The notes under the pieces were generated by a model. It saw nothing but the letters and a program-made list of their open reading frames with translations. It was not told the DNA's origin and made no database searches. Of a DNA stretch of 61,241 nucleotides, positions 43,248 to 53,367 are shown piece after piece (position 1 is the stretch's first letter; every line of letters starts with the position of its first letter). Source of the DNA: Pseudomonadota bacterium (GTDB lineage: Bacteria; Pseudomonadota; Gammaproteobacteria; Pseudomonadales; Moraxellaceae); contig JAJXWR010000004.1 in the NCBI GenBank assembly GCA_021781515.1, positions 1 to 61,241 of the forward strand. Direction: 5' to 3'. The position numbers and the translations under genes were made by a program.

Positions 43248-46200
43248 TCACTGATACATCTTGAACCAGTTTTGCGCCAAGGCCATACAGTAAGGAACTT
43301 CAACGACCCCATGAATTGTTTTCAGCATAGCCCCCAACCCATTCCTTGCATCCGCAGCGGCGAGTGTCGCCCCTTCAGTCGTTGCCACTGACTGAGCCGA
43401 CCCCAAGGGCTGACCATTAATCAACGGATTTGCACTGGCAATTTGTGCGAGCAGTGTTGGATTTTGTGCCGCAGAACCCGCAGAGACCGCAGCCTGACTG
43501 ACTGCTGCACTGCTGTATTGGGCAACTGCCTCCCCACCACTGGTGTTTGCTGCAGGGGTTACCCCTGTATCAACAGCCGAGGCAGTGGCGGTACCAATAC
43601 TTAGGCTTAGAACCTGTGCCCCAGCCCCAACTTTCTGCATACTGGCATAAGCCGCCTGAGTTGCCGTTGCAACAGGCACGGCATTATGTGTCGCCAGCTC
43701 TACCCCACCGACATAAGTCGCCACAAAAGCAGTGGCATACGAAGAGAAGCCACCCTGAGTCAAAGCTGGATTAACTGTACTGGTAGCCAATGAACCTTGC
43801 AATGCCTGCGCAGGGCCATTGATCAGAAAGGTATTTTCCAGACTGGCACCATACATGGACGCATTCCCGGCAGCGGTGTCAGCCGCATACACCGTTGAAG
43901 TAGTTTGCTGTACCTGGTTTAATGCATCCGCCGTGGCTTTCCCGGCTTCAGCACCAGAAATGGCGGTTACTGCCGCTACGGTTGCAGCAGCCACGGCTGG
44001 CAAATACGTAGTGTTGTTGGCCAGCGTAGTCATCGCCGCCGTCACAATGGCATTAACAATGGCACCGGTATCCGTTGTATCGCCGCCAATCGCTGCGCCA
44101 GCGGCAGTTGACGCCGCTGTCTGAATACTTGTAGCAGTTGCCCCCGATTTAACGGCCGCCGCCCCTGCAGCAGCCAGTGCCGCGTTATAAGCTGCGGTAT
44201 AGAGGTTGCTCGTATAGCCACCCACCGAGTATTTCATGACTGCGGCCGAAACTGCATTGATGACACTTGGGGACAGCGAATTAACAGACAACATCCCTGT
44301 AGCCGCCGCCGTTGCTGCGGAAGCGACTGTGGCGGTTTCCCGAGTCCAACTGCCAGCAGCGCCTGTTTGATTGTCGGTCATTTGCCCCACAATAGCCTGA
44401 ACCGAAGACATACCAAACGTTGTATTCATCAGACCTGTTTGCGTACTGACAAATGCATCATTGAATACCTGTGCCACATCACCCTGTAATGTCGCTTTGT
44501 ACTGGCCTGAATAAGCGCTTTCGAAGACACTGGTCATGTCTTTAAGATAGTTGCTCTGTGCGGTACTCACCAGTGCGCTAAAATTGCTCAGACTAGGAAT
44601 AGCTGCCGCATTTAACGGGGTTGGGAACTGTCCGGTACTGGTTCCCAATGGTTGCGAAGACCCCGTGGCCGCATCCGCCTCTGAGGTAATCACCCCGACT
44701 TCAGGCGTACCCAAATCCACCATAGCGACTGGTGCCGTCAACGGATTAGTCGGCAACGCCATGGCCTGACCTAGATTTCCATACATCAACACTGTATTTT
44801 GCAAGAAAAACACCGTAGGATCACCAGCCCCACCACACATCAACAACGGCATTTTCGGTACATAGTTGCGCAGATCAAAGCGTTTCAATATCTTGCGTAA
44901 CGGATTTTGCGGGTTGGCTGCGGTCGCCAGATTGGTCGTCTGGAAATAATTAGTCAGATTCGTGGAATTGGTAAAGGTTGGATCACTAAAGGACGTCAAC
45001 GCCGACATCTGCGAGGCACCGTCCGGATTGGTCTGTTCATCCTGAAGATAAGCCTCACGGAAGCTGTCTTGAAACAGATAATTCGTCGGATCCAGTCCAA
45101 GGCTTGCCAAAAACGGACTCGGCCCACCCGACTGCGGATTTTTGTAGGCATTTTGTGCCGCCGACAGTGGATACTTGCTGGCATCCGGCGCAGAGTCAAA
45201 CAAGGCATAGGTGGGTATCGCCTGTGGAGCACCACTCCCGGAAGGGGTCGTCAACTGCGTGTAAGTCTCAAATGCAGGCAAGGATTTATCCGCATAGGGA
45301 TAGAGCGGATTGAAGATCGTCGTCCCAACCAGAGAACCGCTGGCTAAATTCTCAAACGATTCAATCATCATGGAAGCAAACAGAGTCGACCCAGCACCCA
45401 CTGCACCATTAATCACGGAATCGCCAAAATTTTCCAGGGAATAGGCTCCTGAGAGGGTAGCTCCCGCTGTTGCTGGATGTCCATGATTTTGCAAATACTG
45501 CAAGGTCGCCATCGCCACAAAACCACCTTGAGAGTAACCGGTTACAAATAATTTGCCATTTTGCGAGATTGTTAATTTATTGGCACTGGCAATGGTCGGC
45601 AACACCTGTTGTGCCGCCGTCAGTGAATCAGCGGCATCCACCGGTTGCTGGTCACCATTCAGATAGGGATGATATTTCAGTGGTGAAGTGTTATATCCCG
45701 CATAATTGGGCCCGACAACAATATACCCTTGAGAAACAAAATTCGCCGCCAGTTCAGCCACATCAGCAGCCGCATCCTGGTCATTACCACCTAGCTGTGC
45801 CGGAACAGAAATATTCAGTGCCAGATCATAAAATCTGGAAATCGCCGTACCATGCGTATAAAGCACCGTTGGCCGGGCTCCAGAACATTGAGTCTGCGCT
45901 GCCGCACTGGCTCCCGCCGGAATACTGGGTAGCATCAAGGCACCCGAAGCCATCGTTGGGCTTCCAGTGCCATCTATCGTAGCATATTCATAACGATAAA
46001 TGCGTACATCACATACCGGTGCAGATTGTAACGACGACGCTACTGCATAAGGCTGAGTCTGTTTGTTGGCCGTATCATTAGGCAATCCTTCTCCATTAAG
46101 AATACCCGACTCCAGTGGCAAAATCATCGCCGCAGGAATAGGAGCGGTGCCAGTGATATCGCAATACATTGCGCCTTGAATACAGGTCACTGCTGGCTGC

Positions 46201-46406
46201 GGATCACCATTCGTATACTTGCCTGGAGTACTGGCCAAATCAGCAGCGCTATAGTAAGTACGGGCAGAACCAATTAAGGTATTCGACGACCCACTAAGGC
46301 CCTGACTCGTTGTCGCACTCGATGTTTGCGATTTATTACTACTGCCACATCCTGCCAACAAGGCCGTGAGCGCCACCCCACCTACTATTTTCCAATCGAC
46401 CTGCAT
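43248..46406 (-). CDS. Giant lipase-like alpha/beta-hydrolase lipoprotein with Ala-rich C-terminus
   Basis: A 1052-residue lipoprotein: signal 'MQVDWKIVGGVALTALLAGC' with lipobox LAGC. The first half is an alpha/beta hydrolase ('PTVLYTHGTAISRFYDLALN', nucleophile Ser in 'FVTGYSQGGFVAM') like secretory lipases. From about residue 580 the remaining 450 residues are low complexity, dominated by Ala, Thr, Ser and Gly ('AAAGAAAVKSGATATSIQ' type), with no known domain. Such a tail is unusual for a lipase and may be a fibrous or surface-binding region. ATG 46406 follows GGAGGG. It ends the envelope cluster that begins at 53367. Confidence 0.72.
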   Translation of the reverse strand: MQVDWKIVGGVALTALLAGCGSSNKSQTSSATTSQGLSGSSNTLIGSARTYYSAADLASTPGKYTNGDPQPAVTCIQGAMYCDITGTAPIPAAMILPLESGILNGEGLPNDTANKQTQPYAVASSLQSAPVCDVRIYRYEYATIDGTGSPTMASGALMLPSIPAGASAAAQTQCSGARPTVLYTHGTAISRFYDLALNISVPAQLGGNDQDAAADVAELAANFVSQGYIVVGPNYAGYNTSPLKYHPYLNGDQQPVDAADSLTAAQQVLPTIASANKLTISQNGKLFVTGYSQGGFVAMATLQYLQNHGHPATAGATLSGAYSLENFGDSVINGAVGAGSTLFASMMIESFENLASGSLVGTTIFNPLYPYADKSLPAFETYTQLTTPSGSGAPQAIPTYALFDSAPDASKYPLSAAQNAYKNPQSGGPSPFLASLGLDPTNYLFQDSFREAYLQDEQTNPDGASQMSALTSFSDPTFTNSTNLTNYFQTTNLATAANPQNPLRKILKRFDLRNYVPKMPLLMCGGAGDPTVFFLQNTVLMYGNLGQAMALPTNPLTAPVAMVDLGTPEVGVITSEADAATGSSQPLGTSTGQFPTPLNAAAIPSLSNFSALVSTAQSNYLKDMTSVFESAYSGQYKATLQGDVAQVFNDAFVSTQTGLMNTTFGMSSVQAIVGQMTDNQTGAAGSWTRETATVASAATAAATGMLSVNSLSPSVINAVSAAVMKYSVGGYTSNLYTAAYNAALAAAGAAAVKSGATATSIQTAASTAAGAAIGGDTTDTGAIVNAIVTAAMTTLANNTTYLPAVAAATVAAVTAISGAEAGKATADALNQVQQTTSTVYAADTAAGNASMYGASLENTFLINGPAQALQGSLATSTVNPALTQGGFSSYATAFVATYVGGVELATHNAVPVATATQAAYASMQKVGAGAQVLSLSIGTATASAVDTGVTPAANTSGGEAVAQYSSAAVSQAAVSAGSAAQNPTLLAQIASANPLINGQPLGSAQSVATTEGATLAAADARNGLGAMLKTIHGVVEVPYCMALAQNWFKMYQ

Positions 46407-46594
46407 TGCCTGCCCTCCGCATCGCAACTGTTTGTTATCGGTTCAGTAAATTGCCACTTAACACGTAGAATGCAGTGTAGATGAGGCTTGCAGGTTCTGC
46501 CATCCAGAACAACAAAAGATTTTAAATTCCTGATTCCAAGTGAATCACTCTGATTGTAGGCACGAAACCCAACCTCGCCCACTGTACCAGGGAG

Positions 46595-48499
46595 TCAGGG
46601 TGCGCAGGATTCCAGCTGGGCAGTCACGTTCCCCACAATGCCTGTGGTTTGTGCAATGTTCGTTGCGCTATTCAGGTTGTTAATATTTGCCGCCACCTCG
46701 CTATAAAAACCCGGCAAGCTCATCCATTGCGCCGGATTAGTACTATTGTCTGGCTGAATCTGCCCATTCGCCGCCACCGAATTACCAAACAACTGATACT
46801 GTACATTACTACCCCCGGCGTCCAGACGCAGTCGCACTGAGGCTGTATTGCTGTCCGCACCGATCACCACCCCTTGCAGAGCGGCTGGAATAGCCGCATT
46901 GGCCGGAAATACAAAAACGGGACTTAAATAATGCGCTGAACCATTAGAAAGAATATTCGCCACCACTCCCACTGGCCATTGCTGAACACCGTTGGCATCT
47001 TTCAGCGTCGCCGGATCAATGGTGGCACAGCTTTGCTTCAGATCAGTAACGATATTGCCATCAGGAAGAATGACCACCCCCAAAACCGTCGTACTTCCAG
47101 CCGCCGTTACTCCAGCAAAGCTCAACTGCAGGTACAACGGAAAAATCTGGTTGGGCCACAATGCAGGATCCAGTGTCGGTGCTACCGGCACCGTTCTGGT
47201 TAACGCATAGGTCCCCTGGATCGTACTGTTCTGCACAATGAACAGCCCCAGATCCGCCATGGGCACCTGGACACTGGCACCATAAGTACTCTGATAATCG
47301 GGCGCATTGTCTAAAATATGATCCCGGTATAAACGCCCCTGGGTAATCTGCAAATTTAAATTACCTGCTCCATTGGGCATGACCCACTGATTAGTGAACA
47401 AACCACCGCGACTGAAGGTCATAAAAGGCGTCATCTGCGTCGTCATCGATGCCAGTTGTGGATTCGTTAGCACCGATGTTGGTGAATTAGCGCAACCGCC
47501 AGCACACTTGGACAAAGAGGTGATGGCAAATCCCAACGACCGCCCGGCACGATCCAGCAACAGATACGGCAAGGCAAACAGTTCCTGACTATTGCTCGCA
47601 CTACTGCATGGCGAGGTGGTGCCTGTGGTTAAACTGCCATTAAACGCATCACAGCCAAAAAATCCAGCGGTATTCACCGTGGTATTGGCCAACAGACTTC
47701 CGGGATCGGTGTACAGTCCGGCGCGAGTAGCATTAAGCATGGCATCCAGGCGGTTCTGTGCCACCGCCTGCGATGGCAATGTCCGGCCGAGTGCATTGAT
47801 CAGCGGTAGCAGTTTCTGATTAAACGCCGATTCCGAGTCCGCAAAATCTGCCGCCCCCAGCACCGTCAGTGTCTGCGCTACTGCCGAAGTCCCCGCAACC
47901 GGCACCGCCAGCACACTGATCTGCTGCTGGTCGGAAGTGGTCAGACTGATCACCTGATCCGGTGCCGTGCTGCTCACCTGTGCCTGATCCGGATCAAACA
48001 GATAGAGCAGGCGGCTGACATTCAGACTGTAATTCGAGTAAGTGTCGCTTTTTTCATCGCCCGCCAACGTTCGCGGAGTGACCGCCAGATAACCACTACT
48101 GGTTAAACCATTGCTGTCTGAAGTCTGGGTCACTGGTGCCGTTCCCAGATCAATCTTATAAGTGCCCGTACTGTCTGCCAGATAAAAATCCACCTGACCA
48201 CTATCGCTTGGGCAACTGAATACCCCACCGGCATCGGTTACGGCCTGTACCGTCATATTGCTGTCGGCACAGGTATAATGCAAACCCGCCACCACGTCAT
48301 CCACAAATCGGCCGCTGATACAACTGACACTGGAACTCGGCGTACAGGCAGGTGTCAGGTTACCGGCACCTGAACCCGGCCCGGTTGTATTCAGACTGGA
48401 GGCTCCACCTGTACCACAGCCACTCAGCCCTCCGGACACCAGTAGCACCAGGCTACACCATACGCCAAGGATCACCCCCACATTCCTGCTCAACCGCAC
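46595..48499 (-). CDS. Large exported lipoprotein (FilF-like)
   Basis: A 634-residue lipoprotein: signal peptide ending 'LVLLVSGGLSGC', then a Gly/Thr-rich spacer and a beta-sandwich-like repeat 'GRFVDDVVAGLHYTC', often found at the start of surface adhesins. The rest resembles proteins annotated FilF in Acinetobacter; this is from memory and of low certainty. GTG 48499 has AGGAG with 5-base spacing and is preferred over GTG 48505. Cysteine pairs suggest disulfides. It lies between the giant lipase and the smaller lipoprotein, all on one strand. Confidence 0.6.
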   Translation of the reverse strand: MRLSRNVGVILGVWCSLVLLVSGGLSGCGTGGASSLNTTGPGSGAGNLTPACTPSSSVSCISGRFVDDVVAGLHYTCADSNMTVQAVTDAGGVFSCPSDSGQVDFYLADSTGTYKIDLGTAPVTQTSDSNGLTSSGYLAVTPRTLAGDEKSDTYSNYSLNVSRLLYLFDPDQAQVSSTAPDQVISLTTSDQQQISVLAVPVAGTSAVAQTLTVLGAADFADSESAFNQKLLPLINALGRTLPSQAVAQNRLDAMLNATRAGLYTDPGSLLANTTVNTAGFFGCDAFNGSLTTGTTSPCSSASNSQELFALPYLLLDRAGRSLGFAITSLSKCAGGCANSPTSVLTNPQLASMTTQMTPFMTFSRGGLFTNQWVMPNGAGNLNLQITQGRLYRDHILDNAPDYQSTYGASVQVPMADLGLFIVQNSTIQGTYALTRTVPVAPTLDPALWPNQIFPLYLQLSFAGVTAAGSTTVLGVVILPDGNIVTDLKQSCATIDPATLKDANGVQQWPVGVVANILSNGSAHYLSPVFVFPANAAIPAALQGVVIGADSNTASVRLRLDAGGSNVQYQLFGNSVAANGQIQPDNSTNPAQWMSLPGFYSEVAANINNLNSATNIAQTTGIVGNVTAQLESCAP

Positions 48500-48615
48500 G
48501 TTCACTCCTCAGCAATTTTTGGTAATTGACAGTGTAACGCTTTAGTGATGTGACTACTCTAAAACCTGTTTAATACGACCGCAGTCTTTCCCATTTATGT
48601 GCTGATTATCCGGGC

Positions 48616-49587
48616 TTACTGATTATCCGGAGACAGTGTATCCAGCACCCACTGCGCCTTCTCCATATTCGGGGAGTGCCGATAACCCATGGGTAACAAT
48701 AAAACGAGACGCCGGGTCGTACTCAAGGTTTGCAGTGGCCCGCGCCAACCTTGCCACTGCCAGTCATCTCCTGGACGGTACTCATTAAACCGGCTCAACT
48801 GTCCCGCCTGCATTTTTCCATTTCCGTCCAGACACACCACGCCCCAAAACCGTGGAGCCTGCAGCGGTTTGTCCCGGGCCCCATACATAAACAACTGCCA
48901 GTGCGTTGCCTGTCCCTTGGGTAATTGCAAGGCCAAGGCCAGCCAGTCTGCATTCAGTGGATGAAAATCTTCTGGCAACAGATTCAGGGTAACACCGGCA
49001 TGTACCTTGGTGTATGATTTTTTGTCGAGATGCTGTAGCCAATTGTTAAGTGCCGTGTACAGTGCCTGCGTCAACGGCGGCGCTGTAACCGGTGAATCCA
49101 GAAGTGGCTTCCAGACGGAGGGCTGCTGAAAAACCGGTTCCCGGGCTTTTTGACGGTCCAGCGCCCCTCCAGACCCGAGCACCACTTCCCCGGATCCGGC
49201 CTGGGCAATACCACTCGGAACCACGTAGAAATGCTGATTTTCTTCCGCCTGTTGACGTTCAAAGGTTTCGAGCGGGGTGTACGTTGCTTCCTCAGCGGCA
49301 GACCATACGGCTGCTGCCCCTGCCTTCGCCTGTTTTTTAGCCACTGTCACCGAACTGACAGCCGGATTACTGGACGTATGCGTCGGGGTCATCGCCACTC
49401 CCGCCTGCGTCATCAGTACGGCATGTCCTTGTGCATCCAGCATGATTGCCGGGCGACGCAGGGCAGCCTTCCGGTCTTTATCCGAAACTGCCTTATCCGA
49501 AACTGCCTTGTGGCTCAGACACCCACTCAGCATCAGACACAGGCCGCTGACGAATAACAGCGATTTTCTATAAGACCTAAGACCCAT
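48616..49587 (-). CDS. Exported lipoprotein of unknown family
   Basis: A 323-residue lipoprotein with lipobox LSGC after 'SLLFVSGLCLM'. Just after the Cys it has an in-frame duplication AVSDK-AVSDK (15-bp repeat at 49478-49507), then a low-complexity spacer and a C-terminal globular part ('FHPLNADWLALALQLPKGQA', 'WGVVCLDGNGKMQAGQLSRF'). No family is recognised. ATG 49587 follows AAGGGG. It sits between FadL-like and FilF-like genes and is probably co-transcribed. Confidence 0.6.
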   Translation of the reverse strand: MGLRSYRKSLLFVSGLCLMLSGCLSHKAVSDKAVSDKDRKAALRRPAIMLDAQGHAVLMTQAGVAMTPTHTSSNPAVSSVTVAKKQAKAGAAAVWSAAEEATYTPLETFERQQAEENQHFYVVPSGIAQAGSGEVVLGSGGALDRQKAREPVFQQPSVWKPLLDSPVTAPPLTQALYTALNNWLQHLDKKSYTKVHAGVTLNLLPEDFHPLNADWLALALQLPKGQATHWQLFMYGARDKPLQAPRFWGVVCLDGNGKMQAGQLSRFNEYRPGDDWQWQGWRGPLQTLSTTRRLVLLLPMGYRHSPNMEKAQWVLDTLSPDNQ

Positions 49588-49611
49588 ACTGCTGCCCCTT
49601 GCAGATGCCAC

Positions 49612-51291
49612 TCACCAGCGCGTACGATACGCCATACCCAGCAAAGTGACCTGTGCCAGTGTGGTTCCATCCAAGCCGGCATAGGGGTTATAAATGACAT
49701 TATTAATGCCTGTGGAATTAAAATTCGTGCTGGAATTGGCGGGAATAGTGTCCTTGCTGGTCAGGCGCATGATCGTAAAATCCAGGTCCGAATCTTTATC
49801 CAGTTTATAGCCAATCCCGGTTCCCCACATATGGGCGGTAGTAATAGGTACTAATGTACTTCTCTTATCCAGAGGGATCGCCGAACCGCGCTGCTCAAAG
49901 CCAAAACGAAACACCAGACGATCGGTTAATGACGTTTCCGTGCCAACACCCCATGACCACGGACTCTGGAAACCCAACGGCATATTGATAGAACTCAAGG
50001 TGGCGTTGGGCGACAGCAAACGGGCAATCTGCAACACCCGCGGCGTGCGGTCAAACTGAATAGGAAAACTGCTCCACTGCCCATAATCATCCCAGCTCAC
50101 GTCAAAATTGACCTTGAACGGATTCCAGAGGCGCCAGGAAATCCCCGTCTGAAAATGCTGCGGATAAGTGAGGTTCATCGACACCATCCCGGTTTCTTTC
50201 GCAGGAATAGAAGTCGGCAGCCCTAAAATAGACAACATAATGGAGCCCGTCGCCGATCCACCCACTGCATTGAACACATCCTGGGTTCCTTGCCCATAAT
50301 CAATTTCATATTTACCAATCAGATGCATCCGCGATTCAGAACGATAGACGGCCCCCCAGGAAAAACTGTCGTTAGGTTTCCAGAGCACCCCCAGGTTATA
50401 GCTCGGCGACATCGTATCCTGCATGGTCAGTTGCAATGAGGCCAATGGCGTAAAAGGCCCGACACTCTGCTGAGCATTACAGAAACCAAAGAGAAACAGG
50501 TCGGTAATAATGTTGCCATTGTTTTTGAATGGCGGACATACCGAATCATTGATCAGACGCATCAGCCCCAGCAACTCGTTGGGCGAACGAAACTGCGTAT
50601 CCAGGGACAATGCCTGATAGGAAATATTGAATGAGGCACCCACCGACCAGTGATCATTGACTTTCAGGCCCACCGAAGGTGAAAACAGGGTCAGCCGTTC
50701 CAGCGCCATCTGTTGCCCCAGATACACACCCGGATCAGTACCGTCACGATAAAATCCAGCGACCATCGGTGCGTACAATCCATTCGCAAAAGTCAGCTTC
50801 GACCCCGGCTCCTGCACCGACACCCCGAGCAACGGGGCAATCGCCGGCCCTGGCGGCAAATTGATGGTTTTGTCCAGCACGGGTACATAGAGCGACACCC
50901 CTTGCACATTACTCTGTCCGGTAATGAAATTTTTGCAATAACCAACATTGCCGTTTGGCTCCTGACACACCACCGGATCATCCGAATAGCCAAACACATT
51001 GTACCCCGGCGGCGCACTGAAGGTATTATGAATGGCAAAAATAGCACTCATTACCTGATAATCAATGTGCCGACCTTCCAACAGTGCCAGTCCAGCCGGA
51101 TTGTAGTTGATGGCGCTCACGCCCGGAGGATCCGCCGTTACCGCATTCCCCATGGCATCGGCCACCACGTCTACCGTCAGGTCAGTCGCCAGTGCCCCGG
51201 CCTGACTTTCCCGTGCCATTAAAACCAACAACACGCCAAGCAGACAGACACAACGGACTGCGCCCTGTTTCCAGAATCTGGACAAACTCAT
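49612..51291 (-). CDS. FadL/TodX-family outer-membrane transporter
   Basis: A 559-residue barrel that lets hydrophobic compounds (fatty acids, hydrocarbons) cross the outer membrane. The signal peptide is followed by the FadL-type hatch region 'SAINYNPAGLALLEGRHIDY', and further matches are 'SPSVGLKVNDHWSVGASFNI' and 'GTGIGYKLDKDSDLDFT'. It ends 'MAYRTRW' with a terminal aromatic residue. ATG 51291 follows GGAG (8-base spacing). Together with the lipase-like protein downstream it suggests uptake of lipid breakdown products, which is inference. Confidence 0.82.
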   Translation of the reverse strand: MSLSRFWKQGAVRCVCLLGVLLVLMARESQAGALATDLTVDVVADAMGNAVTADPPGVSAINYNPAGLALLEGRHIDYQVMSAIFAIHNTFSAPPGYNVFGYSDDPVVCQEPNGNVGYCKNFITGQSNVQGVSLYVPVLDKTINLPPGPAIAPLLGVSVQEPGSKLTFANGLYAPMVAGFYRDGTDPGVYLGQQMALERLTLFSPSVGLKVNDHWSVGASFNISYQALSLDTQFRSPNELLGLMRLINDSVCPPFKNNGNIITDLFLFGFCNAQQSVGPFTPLASLQLTMQDTMSPSYNLGVLWKPNDSFSWGAVYRSESRMHLIGKYEIDYGQGTQDVFNAVGGSATGSIMLSILGLPTSIPAKETGMVSMNLTYPQHFQTGISWRLWNPFKVNFDVSWDDYGQWSSFPIQFDRTPRVLQIARLLSPNATLSSINMPLGFQSPWSWGVGTETSLTDRLVFRFGFEQRGSAIPLDKRSTLVPITTAHMWGTGIGYKLDKDSDLDFTIMRLTSKDTIPANSSTNFNSTGINNVIYNPYAGLDGTTLAQVTLLGMAYRTRW

Positions 51292-51306
51292 CTCCGACGC
51301 TCCCAC

Positions 51307-52404
51307 TCAGTGCGTCTTCAACAGGCCAGAAACATCCATGGGCACTGTAATCGTGAAATCAATATTCGGAGTATCCTGCGTCAGCCCATAAGCAAAACCA
51401 ATGTTGATAATCTGCGACGGTGTCGTTCGGAAACCCACCGAGAAATTAATCGAAGCGGCCATCATCTGCGGGGTGCGGACGGTCGATCCCCCCTGAAAAT
51501 CATAGGTGGTTGCCAGCGAATAACTCATCTGGTACGACGTCGTCATCGACACATCGTAGTTCAGCGAATAACCCAATCCTGCCGAGGCAGAAAATGTAGC
51601 TCCCGGCTGAAATCCGGTTAACAACTGCCCGGCACGATTCTGGTTCAACCCCGAAACAGGCAGCGCCACGGCATCAGAAAATGAACCAAACACCACCACC
51701 GGGTCCAGCACCTTACTGAAACTGGCACCACCAGAAAATGAATAGTACCCCTTGCCGGTCGACAGATCTGAATTCAGATTGATGTTATAAGGACTCACAC
51801 CGGTCGCCGTCGAAAAGACGCCAAACAAGGTCGTCGACATGGAACCTCGTTCCTCAGGAACCGGTTGCCAGCGCGCCGAGAAGGCCGCATCACCAAGGGC
51901 CATGGTCGTCAGATTGTTCGTGGAGTCGTATTTTGCCACAAAGGGCAACACGGCATTGAATGTCAGATTATCCCAGACGCCGTAGTCCATGGACAAGGAA
52001 TTGGTCAGGGTATTCTGGGAATCTTCTTCGATACGGAATCGGGAAATCGACGAGGAGTTAGGCGTCAGGGCGATATCAATCGCCGCATTGTAATAATAGG
52101 TATAGTCAAAGGTATAGTAAAGCGTCGCATTTCCCTTTTTCAATAAGGAATAGGTCGGCTGACTCGCATCAAACACCTGTGCCAGGTTCTTTTCCGAAGA
52201 CGCATCGCCTGCCTGTTGCTTCAGGGCAGCTTCCGCCGCCTGCGTCCCTGTTGCCGGTTGTGCGGGTGCGGCACTCCCGGCCGACGCAGCAGGCGTTGCC
52301 GGCGCAGCGGATGCCGGTGCCGTACTGCTGGCCGCATCATCCGCCCATACTACTGGTGCCGTCAGCACGGCTAATGACAAGAAGGAAATACCCCACTGCT
52401 TCAT
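51307..52404 (-). CDS. Outer-membrane beta-barrel protein
   Basis: A 365-residue exported protein: signal 'LSLAVLTAPVVWA', a 50-residue Ala/Pro/Ser linker, then about ten strands typical of small barrels ('ATLYYTFDYTYYYNAAIDIA', 'DNLTFNAVLPFVAKYDS', 'MAASINFSVGFRTTPSQIIN'). It resembles the meta-pathway phenol-degradation transporter group but is not a clear member. The frame extends upstream to 52512; ATG 52404 gives a correct signal peptide. The stop is 15 bp before the FadL-like start. Confidence 0.65.
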   Translation of the reverse strand: MKQWGISFLSLAVLTAPVVWADDAASSTAPASAAPATPAASAGSAAPAQPATGTQAAEAALKQQAGDASSEKNLAQVFDASQPTYSLLKKGNATLYYTFDYTYYYNAAIDIALTPNSSSISRFRIEEDSQNTLTNSLSMDYGVWDNLTFNAVLPFVAKYDSTNNLTTMALGDAAFSARWQPVPEERGSMSTTLFGVFSTATGVSPYNINLNSDLSTGKGYYSFSGGASFSKVLDPVVVFGSFSDAVALPVSGLNQNRAGQLLTGFQPGATFSASAGLGYSLNYDVSMTTSYQMSYSLATTYDFQGGSTVRTPQMMAASINFSVGFRTTPSQIINIGFAYGLTQDTPNIDFTITVPMDVSGLLKTH

Positions 52405-52512
52405 AATCAACGGTCTCATCCTGAACTTGAGAGAGTATTCAACCCCGAATCGGAACTGAAACTGGAAAATATTATTTCGGGCGATTTGACGCCCCAACGC
52501 TGCCTGCATCAC

Positions 52513-53367
52513 TTAACGATCCCTGAAAAATGTTCGGGTGGGCACGAGAATCGGCGTTCCCGTCGTCGTGGCGTTACCCAAAGGCTGACCACTGCCGACA
52601 TCCAGTACCAAGTGCATAGAGGCCGCCTTGTCTGCATTGTGCTCCATGGTTTCCACCGGAAATTCATTCTGATAGACCTGCTGCAAAGTAATCAGGTCAA
52701 GCATTTCATCGGTGTAATAACGCATGTCTTCATCGGAAATCTGTAACTTGTTATCCGTATGGCCCTGAGCAAACACCAGAAACATCACGTTTCCATCCCA
52801 GACTTCCTTGAATCGTTCCTGGGGAAAACTAAGATTACCCAATGCAGGATCGGCGATGAACACCCGCTGATTGCGTACGGCTTTCACCACCACAAAATGT
52901 TTGAATCCCGAATAATGAATAGGGACCAGCGCCGGCTGCGTCAGATTTTTCAGATCATCGAAGGTTCCGCGAAAACCACCACTTTTATAGCCCAGCGCCG
53001 TCACCAGACGCTTCATATCCAGCAGGGAAAAACCGCGACGCTTGACAATCCGGTCCGTTTCTCCAAAACGTAACAACCCCTGCATCAACTGCCGTTCGTC
53101 AAAGGTACGGTCGAGATAACCATTGAGCAGTGTCGTCAACGAAGCGGAGCCGCAACTGTAGTCAAACGCCTGATGCACGATCCCCTTGAAATTGGTTTCA
53201 GACATCGGCTTGACCGCCACGGGCCGTTCGTAATCAACGTACTTGCTGTCTACCCGGGAATCCAGCGTTTGAAAGACGTAGATCGACCCAGGTTGCACAT
53301 CTTCAACCCGGGTTACGTGGCTTACGCCGTAAAACATGAGAAAAACGCCCATTATGACAGCTAACAT
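52513..53367 (-). CDS. Peptidase C39-like exported protein
   Basis: A 284-residue protein with an N-terminal membrane or signal segment ('LAVIMGVFLMFYGVSHVT') and a C39-like cysteine protease domain. The catalytic Cys is in 'QAFDYSCGSASLTTLLNGY', His in 'GFKHFVVVKAV' and Asp in 'IADPALGN'. C39 domains usually sit on bacteriocin ABC exporters, but here there is no ATPase, so it is a stand-alone periplasmic protease or transpeptidase. It is the first gene of the cluster running to 43248 and may process the envelope proteins encoded after it (inference). Confidence 0.8.
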   Translation of the reverse strand: MLAVIMGVFLMFYGVSHVTRVEDVQPGSIYVFQTLDSRVDSKYVDYERPVAVKPMSETNFKGIVHQAFDYSCGSASLTTLLNGYLDRTFDERQLMQGLLRFGETDRIVKRRGFSLLDMKRLVTALGYKSGGFRGTFDDLKNLTQPALVPIHYSGFKHFVVVKAVRNQRVFIADPALGNLSFPQERFKEVWDGNVMFLVFAQGHTDNKLQISDEDMRYYTDEMLDLITLQQVYQNEFPVETMEHNADKAASMHLVLDVGSGQPLGNATTTGTPILVPTRTFFRDR

